From: Cupriavidus taiwanensis
Lineage (GTDB): Bacteria; Pseudomonadota; Gammaproteobacteria; Burkholderiales; Burkholderiaceae
Direction of reading: 5' to 3'
Assembly (NCBI RefSeq): GCF_900249755.1
Contig: NZ_LT976853.1
Span: 2,800,107 to 2,864,106 of the forward strand
DNA: 64,000 nucleotides
The position numbers were made by a program, and so were the translations under genes. The notes beneath the pieces are model-generated. The model had not been told where the DNA came from and ran no database searches. It saw nothing but the letters and a program-made list of their open reading frames with translations. Of the stretch, positions 59,201 through 64,000 are shown one piece after another (position 1 is the first letter of the stretch; every line of letters starts with the position of its first letter).

Positions 59201-59293
59201 GAGCCGGCCGGAAGCGGATTCGGGCCGGTTGGCGAGGCCGTCAGCGAGGCGGGCGGATGCGCCCTGCGCCGCGCGTTTGCGGGTCAAGATCAT
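56267..59293 (-). CDS. fdhA: formate dehydrogenase catalytic (alpha) subunit, Cys type, Tat-exported
   Basis: Molybdenum/tungsten bis-MGD enzyme oxidising formate to CO2, 1,008 residues. A twin-arginine motif DRRGFLKRSG lies at residues 47-56, after an unusual 46-residue N-terminal extension, so the enzyme should be periplasmic. The [4Fe-4S] cluster is bound by Cys98, Cys101, Cys105 and Cys133. The metal ligand is Cys223 in RICHSTTVAG, encoded TGC, not selenocysteine. FFWGHAPNSQTRGLEMKKAL and LTSGRLVEYEGGGEETRSNP are typical FdnG-like stretches. Alternative starts at 59,167 or 59,158 would shorten the extension. It needs the TorD-like and FdhD proteins encoded nearby. Confidence 0.95.
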   Translation of the reverse strand: MILTRKRAAQGASARLADGLANRPESASGRLSQRLAASLAGAMPTMDRRGFLKRSGIGVGAGLAAGQLTLLRKADAADDKKGAAADGKNGIVVRRTVCGHCSVGCAVDAVVQNGVWIRQEPVFDSPLNMGAHCAKGAALREHGHGEYRLKYPMKLVNGKYQRIGWDQALDEITAKMKEIRQQTGPDSMFFVGSSKHSNEQSYLMRKWVSFFGTNNTDHQARICHSTTVAGVANTWGYGAMTNSYNDMQNSKAALYIGSNAAEAHPVSMLHLLHAKENGCKVIVVDPRFTRTAAKAHHYVRIRSGTDIAFLFGVLYHIFKNGWEDQKFLNDRVYGMDKVKEEVLAKWTPDKVEEVTGVPEAQVYLVAETMAKNRPSTLVWCMGQTQHTIGNAIVRASCIVQLALGNIGVAGGGANIFRGHDNVQGATDVGPNPDSLPGYYGLATGAWKHYAAVWGVDYEWIKKQFVSQAMMEKSGTTVSRWIDIVTEKNELIDQDNNVRGVFFWGHAPNSQTRGLEMKKALDKLDLLVVVDPYPSATAAMANMPPAEGDKVNPNRAVYLLPACTQFETSGSCTASNRSLQWREKVIEPLFESMPDHTLMQAFADKLGFGKELSKNYKMIEVKRAGRTWMEPEPESILREINASNWTIGYTGQSPERLKSHMRNMQMFDVKTLRCKAGKDPVTGYDLTGDYFGLPWPCYGTPELKHPGSPNLYDTTKHVMDGGGNFRANFGVERDGVNLLAEDGSYSLGAEITTGYPEFDHVLLKKLGWWDDLTDAEKAKAEGKNWKTDLSGGIQRVVMKNHGCHPFGNAKARAVVWNFPDPIPQHREPLYSTRPDMVVKYPTHDDKMAFWRLPTLYKSVQQRNLENKVAEKFPIILTSGRLVEYEGGGEETRSNPWLAELQQENFVEINPRAASDRGIRNGDFCWVKTPTGARLKVRALVTERVGPDTAFVPFHFSGWWQGKDLKDYYPEGAMPVVRGEAVNTATTYGYDSVTMMQETKTTICQIERFA

Positions 59294-59366
59294 GTCTCAC
59301 CTCAGAAACGGACGCCTGGGTAGCGTCCGGTAGCAGGCGGCGCGCCAGACCACGCCGCCGTGGCGA

Positions 59367-59582
59367 TTACACCAGCGTGGTCCGGTAATACTTGCGGATA
59401 TGCTCGGAGATCCGGTAACCCTTGCTGTCCGACGGGGGGTCGGCGGGTTCCGGCTGGGCTGCAGCCTGGCCTGGCATGACCGGTGCGCGCGCGCTCAGCG
59501 CTGCCGCACCCGTCGCGGCGGCCACGACTCCGGCGCCCGCGAGAAACGTGCGGCGCGCGACCCTGGTTGGCTTCTCTCTCAT
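59367..59582 (-). CDS. formate dehydrogenase region Tat-targeted small protein
   Basis: Small exported protein of 71 residues that matches the family described as the formate dehydrogenase region TAT target. The twin-arginine signal is VARRTFLAGAGVVAAATGAA, and the short mature part ends SKGYRISEHIRKYYRTTLV. It lies 73 bases before fdhA on the same strand. Its function is not known; the conserved C-terminal RISEHIRKYYRTT suggests it binds another protein, possibly the enzyme during export. Confidence 0.85.
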   Translation of the reverse strand: MREKPTRVARRTFLAGAGVVAAATGAAALSARAPVMPGQAAAQPEPADPPSDSKGYRISEHIRKYYRTTLV

Positions 59583-59594
59583 GTGGGGGCTCCT

Positions 59595-59665
59595 CGGTTG
59601 TCAAAGCCCGATGGTTGTGCCGTTATGCGTTGTTATGCATATTCTAGAATCAACTGCAGGGAAAG
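59595..59665 (-). promoter_or_regulatory. candidate internal promoter/operator before the Tat protein and fdhA
   Basis: The 194-base gap between the TorD-like gene and the Tat protein gene is AT-rich for this genome. On the plus strand it contains GTTATGC twice within 17 bases and the palindrome TTCTAGAA. On the minus strand TATGCATAAC could include a -10 box. This is the only long gap in the cluster, so the structural genes may have their own regulated promoter here. Confidence 0.35.
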
Positions 59666-59776
59666 ACCATGACAAGCGCGGGTTTTTCCTTACCTTCCGA
59701 TCCTATTTGGGCTAGGCAGCCCGCCCGTGACCCGCGCCTTGCGCCGCATCGGTCCCGTACCGGCCCACTCGCCCGC

Positions 59777-60415
59777 TTACGTCATCTCCAGCGCCACCGC
59801 CTCGACGCCGGCGAAGGCGCCCAGCAGCCCGGCCACGCTGCGATAGAAGCGCGCCTGCGGATGCGCCGCCACTGCCTCGCACAAGGGCTCGATCCACGGC
59901 TGCAGGTGGTGCGCAAAGAAGCGCTGCTGCTCGCCCAGGTTGGATATCGACAGGTCGTCGCCCGCCACCAGGAAGCGCATCACCTCGCACAGCGTGGCGA
60001 TGTGGTCTTCGGTCTCGCTGACGCCTTCATGGCGCTCCAGGCCATAGCGGGCCAGGTCTTCGCGCAGCGCCACCAGCGGGCGCTCGTTGAGGAAGCCCGT
60101 CATATAGAAAGAGCCGTAGAGGAACACGTCCTGGCGGCCCACGCCGACGAACAGCTGCCGGTACTCCTCCTCGGCCTCGGCCGCGGTGGTTTCGGATGCT
60201 GCGTCGCACAAAGCGTTCCACGCCTTGCCCAGCACGGTATGCGCGTCGTCGCCCACGGCGCGGTTGGCGGCGATGTGGTGCAGCAAGGCGGCATCCGGCG
60301 CGCGGTAGAACAGCGTTGCCAGCACGCCGTACAGGTCGGCGCGCGCAGTGTCCTCGCTGTCCGCGGGGTCGGCGGGCGGCGCGGCGGTGAGCTGGATCGG
60401 CTGGAAATCTGTCAT
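59777..60415 (-). CDS. TorD/DmsD-family molybdoenzyme chaperone
   Basis: Cytoplasmic all-helical chaperone of 212 residues that binds the Tat signal of a molybdoenzyme and checks cofactor loading before export. Family traits are RADLYGVLATLFYRAPDA at the start, EYRQLFVGVGRQDVFLYGSF in the middle, and TEDHIATLCEVMRFLVAGDD (an E-x-D-H-type motif) in the second half. FdhA is the obvious client. The ATG at 60,415 lies 32 bases after the ferredoxin-like gene; in-frame upstream starts fall inside that gene. Confidence 0.9.
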   Translation of the reverse strand: MTDFQPIQLTAAPPADPADSEDTARADLYGVLATLFYRAPDAALLHHIAANRAVGDDAHTVLGKAWNALCDAASETTAAEAEEEYRQLFVGVGRQDVFLYGSFYMTGFLNERPLVALREDLARYGLERHEGVSETEDHIATLCEVMRFLVAGDDLSISNLGEQQRFFAHHLQPWIEPLCEAVAAHPQARFYRSVAGLLGAFAGVEAVALEMT

Positions 60416-60447
60416 GTCGTGATGATTTTTTGCCTTCGCGCCGGGTT

Positions 60448-62613
60448 TCAGCGCAGGGTGGCGCCGGTGACGGCGCCGGGATCGCGTTCCATCATGTCCA
60501 CCACGCGGCAGTCGGGGCACATCCTGAGGCGTTCCGCGGCGGCGCCGGCAAAGGCCGGATGGCCGGCCAGGCGCACCAGCATCGATTCGACCATCTGCGC
60601 GGTGCCGAACGGCTTGGCACAGCGCACGCAATGGAACGGCTGGGCCTCGTTGAGCGTGACCGGGCGCCGTGCCGCGTCGCCGGCCAGCAGGCGCGGCACC
60701 AGCGTTACGGCGTCTTCCGGGCAGGTCTTCTGGCACAGCCCGCACTGCACGCAGTTGCGCTCGATAAAGCTGAGCACGGGGCGCTCGGGGTTGTCGCGCA
60801 GCGCCTGCGACGGGCACGCGCCCACGCAGGCCAGGCACAGTGTGCACTTGCCGGTATCGACGGTGATGGCGCCGATGGGCGCGCCGGCCGGCAGCGGCAC
60901 GCTCTGCGCCGGCACCGGCGCATGACGCACCAGGTGGTCGAGCGCAAAGTCGAGCAGCTCGCGCTTGGCCGCGACCGGGCCGAAGGATGCGGGCGGCAAC
61001 GCGTTGCGCGCCGGGCGCAGCGCCGCCAGGCCGGCATCGAGCGCGAGCGTGTCGGCGGCCTCGACCAGCGACAGCGCGTCAGCGTCATAACCCAGGCCCG
61101 ACAGCAGCGCACGCCCGACCGCCATCTGCTCCGCCAGCGCGGTGCGGTATTGCGGCGCCTCGTCGCCGGTCAGCAGCACGGCGACACGGCTGGCGCCCCA
61201 GCACAGCGCAGCCAGCCACAGCTCCAGCCCGACCGAGGCCGGATGGAACAGCGCCAGCGGCATGACCGGCGCGGGCACGCCGCGCGCCTTGCCGCCGCGG
61301 GCGGCGCGGCCCAGCGCCAGCAGCGCGGGCGTGCCGTATTCCTCGCCGTGCAGCAGCACCACAGCATCGCGCGCGCCGGCCTGCCGGTAGGCGGACAGCA
61401 GCGTGCGCAGGCGCGCGCCGGTCGTCTCCGGGCCGGGGTAGCCGTAGCTGATGGCGCCGCTGGGGCAGACCGTGGTGCAGGCACCGCAGCCCATGCACAG
61501 GTTGGGCGTGACTTCGATGCGTCCCTTGCCGTCATGCCAGCGCGAGACGATGGCCTCGGTCGAGCAGATATCGATGCAAGCGGTGCAGCCGGTGGTCTGG
61601 TTGCGCCCGTGCGCGCACAGGCTGTCCTTGTAGCGGAAGAACCTGGGCTTCTCGAACTCGCCCACCAGTCCGGCCAGCAACAGCGCCTGGGCCTGCTGGC
61701 GCGCGGGGTCGGCGCCGGCGTGCAGGTAGCCCTGCGGCGGCTGGTGCATGGTGAAGGCGGGCGTGTCGCACAGGTCGAAGACCAGGTCGAAGCGGCCCTG
61801 CGCGGTGGCCTGCGGGCGGTCGAAGTCGATCGCCGCGGCGGCGCCGCAGGCGCGCACGCAATCGCGGTGCGCGCGGCAGCGCGACAGGTCGATCTGGTAG
61901 CTGAAGTCGATCGCGTCCTCGGGACAGGCGTCGATGCAGGCATTGCAGCGCGTGCACAGGTCCAGGTCGATCGGGTTGCTGCGGCCGGCGCCGGTCTCCC
62001 AGCTGGCGTCGAAGGCGCCCAGCCAGCCCGTCAGCGCTGCCAGCCGGCCGCTGTGGACCGGATAGGCGCGCGCCGCCGGCTGCGCGGCGCTGCCGTCGCG
62101 CGGGTCGGCGCCGCTCAGCAGCACCGTGACTTCGAGCTGCATCGCGGCCAGCCGCTCTGCCCACGGCAGCGCGCGGGCGGCTGGCCCCAGCACCAGCACG
62201 GCGCCGCCGCTGCGGTAGTCCACCACCGGCACCGGTTCGGGCTCGGGCAGCGCGGCCACCGCGAGCAGCGCGGCGATCTTGGCGTTGGCGGTCTTCGGGT
62301 CGCGCCGCGCACCCTGCGACCAGCCGCCGGTCTCGCGGATATTGACGAAGCGCACCGGCGCGGTCACCACCGGGCGGCCCTCGCCGCCCTGCGCGGCATG
62401 CGCGGCCACCTCGGTAAACAGCTGGCGCTCCTGCGTGCAGGCGACGATCACGTCCTCGGTACCGTCCAGCGCGGCGGTGAAGTCACCGATTTCGCGCCGG
62501 CACAGCAGCCGGTGGACCTTGAGCGGCCCCTCGCTGGCGTCCCGGGTTGCTCCAGACAACGCCGCCCCGTCCAGCGGCATGGTGTCGTTGCAATTGCAGA
62601 TCAGCGTCGGCAT
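60448..62613 (-). CDS. multi-cluster 4Fe-4S ferredoxin-like protein of the fdh cluster
   Basis: Predicted cytoplasmic polyferredoxin of 721 residues. It starts ICNCND. Cys motifs are CTRCNACIDACPEDAI (220-235), the looser CRAHRDCVRACG (246-256), CAHGRNQTTGCTACIDIC (333-350), CMGCGACTTVCPSGAI (373-388), CTLCLACVGACPSQAL (near 592) and CVQCGLCQKTCPEDAV (near 622). The C-terminus adds CVRCAKPF and CPDCRVVDMM, a possible zinc or iron site. Segments between clusters resemble a NAD(P)-binding or HdrA-like fold only weakly. It is conserved in this kind of cluster but its job is unknown; electron supply for cofactor maturation is one idea. Confidence 0.85.
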   Translation of the reverse strand: MPTLICNCNDTMPLDGAALSGATRDASEGPLKVHRLLCRREIGDFTAALDGTEDVIVACTQERQLFTEVAAHAAQGGEGRPVVTAPVRFVNIRETGGWSQGARRDPKTANAKIAALLAVAALPEPEPVPVVDYRSGGAVLVLGPAARALPWAERLAAMQLEVTVLLSGADPRDGSAAQPAARAYPVHSGRLAALTGWLGAFDASWETGAGRSNPIDLDLCTRCNACIDACPEDAIDFSYQIDLSRCRAHRDCVRACGAAAAIDFDRPQATAQGRFDLVFDLCDTPAFTMHQPPQGYLHAGADPARQQAQALLLAGLVGEFEKPRFFRYKDSLCAHGRNQTTGCTACIDICSTEAIVSRWHDGKGRIEVTPNLCMGCGACTTVCPSGAISYGYPGPETTGARLRTLLSAYRQAGARDAVVLLHGEEYGTPALLALGRAARGGKARGVPAPVMPLALFHPASVGLELWLAALCWGASRVAVLLTGDEAPQYRTALAEQMAVGRALLSGLGYDADALSLVEAADTLALDAGLAALRPARNALPPASFGPVAAKRELLDFALDHLVRHAPVPAQSVPLPAGAPIGAITVDTGKCTLCLACVGACPSQALRDNPERPVLSFIERNCVQCGLCQKTCPEDAVTLVPRLLAGDAARRPVTLNEAQPFHCVRCAKPFGTAQMVESMLVRLAGHPAFAGAAAERLRMCPDCRVVDMMERDPGAVTGATLR

Positions 62614-62713
62614 GGCGAATGCGGCTGACCGGTCCGGACGTCCCTTCTTGGCGGGGGTCTGCGGGCCGGCGGATTGTGGGGATGCCTATTGTAGGCTGCG
62701 CTGCCCCGCGGGG

Positions 62714-63328
62714 CTACGCGCGTTTGTCCGGGTCTGGCTGGCCCTGTTGTTCGCTTTGACTGCTATCCGGTGGCGGCGTTTCGGCGCCCGCGGGCGCATC
62801 GGCCTGCGCCAGCGGCACGGCGGCTTGCTCGCCCTCTGGTTCGGACACCTCATGCGCTGCCGGCGGTACCTGTTCCGGCGCGGACAGCCGGGCCGCGGCC
62901 TCGGCCGCGGCGCGCTCCTCGTCGGTCGGCTCGAACAGGCCCAGGGTCTCGGCCTGGCGCAACTGGCGCAGGATCTCGGGCGGGATCGGGTCCGGCTTGC
63001 TGTAGTCGTCGATATAGATATCGAGCCCGTCCATCACATTGAAGTGCGGATCGGCAAACAAGGTCTTCAGCGCGGCGCGCTTGACCGATTCGTCGACGCC
63101 GCGCGCGACGAAGCGCGCGATCTCGTCACCGGGCCGCAATGCCGCGACGTCGGCCAGCGTTGGCGGCGGAGTCTGCGGCGCCTCGGGAGCAGCTTCCGCG
63201 GTCGCCGGGACGGCCCCGGGCTCGCCCTCGACCTCGGCCGGCTGCGGCGGTTCCGCCGGCACGGCCACGCCCTCGCGCACCGCGGCCTTGCGGCGCGACC
63301 AGCGCGACAGGAAGGACGATTCGCTCAT
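62714..63328 (-). CDS. DUF3306 protein
   Basis: Protein of 204 residues matching DUF3306, a family found beside formate dehydrogenase genes. The N-terminal FLSRWSRRKAAVREG is the conserved start, and the core is FVARGVDESVKRAALKTLFA, then NVMDGLDIYIDDYSKPDPIP. Pro/Ala/Glu-rich linkers flank the core on both sides. There is no signal or membrane segment. It lies 31 bases after the DUF3305 gene. No biochemical function is known to me. Confidence 0.85.
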   Translation of the reverse strand: MSESSFLSRWSRRKAAVREGVAVPAEPPQPAEVEGEPGAVPATAEAAPEAPQTPPPTLADVAALRPGDEIARFVARGVDESVKRAALKTLFADPHFNVMDGLDIYIDDYSKPDPIPPEILRQLRQAETLGLFEPTDEERAAAEAAARLSAPEQVPPAAHEVSEPEGEQAAVPLAQADAPAGAETPPPDSSQSEQQGQPDPDKRA

Positions 63329-63359
63329 GGGCAGGGCCGCCTCTCGGTAGCGTCAGAAA

Positions 63360-63905
63360 TCAATAGCGGGCGCGCTCGTCCGGCGCCTTGAAGGATTCGG
63401 GCCGGCGCCGCTGCTTGGGCTCGGGCCGGTAATGTTCGTTGACGTAGGCCTGCAGCCAGTCGCGCTGCTCCGGCGCCAGCGGCACGTTCTCGACGGTCTC
63501 GCCGGCATCGAGCCAGCGGCCGGCCTCGTTGTACGACAGCGTCACCGTGACCGGCACCGGATGCGCCGCTTCGGCGTCGCCCTCGCCCGCGCCTTCGTCC
63601 TCGGGCATGCGCCACAGCACGAACCAGCACGGCGTGGCCGAGGTCAGGTTCAGGTAGTAGCCTTCGCCCTGGTCGCGGAACAGCTCCACTTCATAGCCCG
63701 GGTACAGCCAGCGCGCGCCCTGGGCGTCGCGCTCCAGGCATACCGGGTGCGTGCCGAACTCGCCCAGGTCGGGCAGCACCGCGTCCAGCTGCCACTTCCA
63801 GGGCTGCCAGCGGTTGGCCAGCGCCACCTTGCGCATCACCACGGCCATGGTGACGGCGGGGCGCGCGCCGGGCGGCGGCAGGTTGGCGGCGGGCTGGCTG
63901 TCCAT
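63360..63905 (-). CDS. DUF3305 protein
   Basis: Protein of 181 residues matching DUF3305, the usual partner of DUF3306 in formate dehydrogenase clusters. The conserved start is VVMRKVALANRWQPWKWQLD, followed by LYPGYEVELFRDQGEGYYLN and PCWFVLWRMPE. A second part has VTVTLSYNEAGRWLDAGETV. The ATG at 63,905 gives a Pro/Ala leader of about 20 residues; internal ATGs at MAVVMRK are alternatives. There is no signal peptide. It begins 14 bases after the preceding gene's stop. Function unknown. Confidence 0.85.
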   Translation of the reverse strand: MDSQPAANLPPPGARPAVTMAVVMRKVALANRWQPWKWQLDAVLPDLGEFGTHPVCLERDAQGARWLYPGYEVELFRDQGEGYYLNLTSATPCWFVLWRMPEDEGAGEGDAEAAHPVPVTVTLSYNEAGRWLDAGETVENVPLAPEQRDWLQAYVNEHYRPEPKQRRRPESFKAPDERARY

Positions 63906-63919
63906 GGCGGCGGGCGTGC

Positions 63920-64000
63920 TCAGGTGTTCTGCACAACGATGCTGGGGAACTTGCTGGTCATGTCGCGCGCCTTGTCGGCGACCTTGATCGCCACCTTGCG
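63920..64000 (-). CDS. 3' end of an unidentified gene (partial)
   Basis: Only the last 26 codons and the TGA are inside the window; the peptide ends DMTSKFPSIVVQNT. It is on the same strand and 14 bases from the DUF3305 gene, so it is probably in the same transcription unit. The fragment is too short to identify. Confidence 0.6.
   Translation of the reverse strand, partial: RKVAIKVADKARDMTSKFPSIVVQNT

Noticed and set aside
60430..62628. 732-codon open frame antisense to the ferredoxin-like gene
   Set aside because: Arg/Gln/Ala-rich with no domain; the opposite strand has six clear iron-sulfur motifs.

Overview
The window reads as chromosomal DNA of a GC-rich betaproteobacterium. Gene content and order (waaA-waaC, hemC-hemD/X-hemY, algH-ruvX-pyrR-pyrB-pyrC', ppc, a large periplasmic formate dehydrogenase cluster) point to Burkholderiaceae, most likely Cupriavidus or a close Ralstonia relative. 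This is inferred from protein features and layout, not from a database search. No rRNA, tRNA, CRISPR array, prophage or insertion sequence was seen.

Positions 1-26,000 are a surface polysaccharide/LPS locus. After a divergent META-domain lipoprotein come an O-antigen ligase/polymerase-like protein and a GT4 glycosyltransferase (+). The lipid A/core genes waaA, waaC and a phosphomannomutase/phosphoglucomutase follow on the minus strand. A tightly coupled plus-strand set comes next: GT4, polyprenyl-phosphate sugar-1-phosphate transferase, GT4, Wzx-type flippase. From 25,968 back to 12,476 a long minus-strand operon runs rmlB, rmlD, rmlA, rmlC, a DegT-type sugar aminotransferase, a GNAT acetyltransferase, wzm, wzt, four glycosyltransferases and a WecA-like initiating transferase. 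The locus therefore encodes two initiating enzymes and two export routes (flippase and ABC transporter). The middle of the minus-strand operon is visibly poorer in G+C.

Positions 26,200-37,320 hold housekeeping genes. They are apaH, then a coupled minus-strand operon algH-ruvX-pyrR-pyrB-(catalytically degenerate dihydroorotase)-plsC-type acyltransferase, an RsuA-type pseudouridine synthase, and hemC-hemD/X-hemY. The hemD/X fusion carries a 12-unit hexanucleotide repeat encoding Ala-Asn. REP/BIME-like inverted repeats sit at 32,767-32,885 and 40,506-40,661.

Positions 37,394-49,640 carry ppc, a ferritin-like secreted protein divergent from an ECF sigma/anti-sigma pair, argH with a clear terminator, and TRAP transporter permeases without a binding protein in view. 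A divergent LysR/GST pair and a FitAB/VapBC-type toxin-antitoxin module follow.

Positions 49,700-64,000 (minus strand) carry an AdiA-type amino acid decarboxylase with a structured leader, dcd, and an 11-kb formate dehydrogenase cluster. In transcription order the cluster is DUF3305, DUF3306, a six-cluster ferredoxin-like protein, a TorD-like chaperone, a small Tat-targeted protein, fdhA, fdhB, a small lipoprotein, the cytochrome b subunit, a small exported protein and fdhD. It looks like a complete unit for making, maturing, exporting and wiring a Cys-type molybdenum/tungsten formate dehydrogenase into the respiratory chain. The last 81 bases are the 3' end of an unidentified gene.
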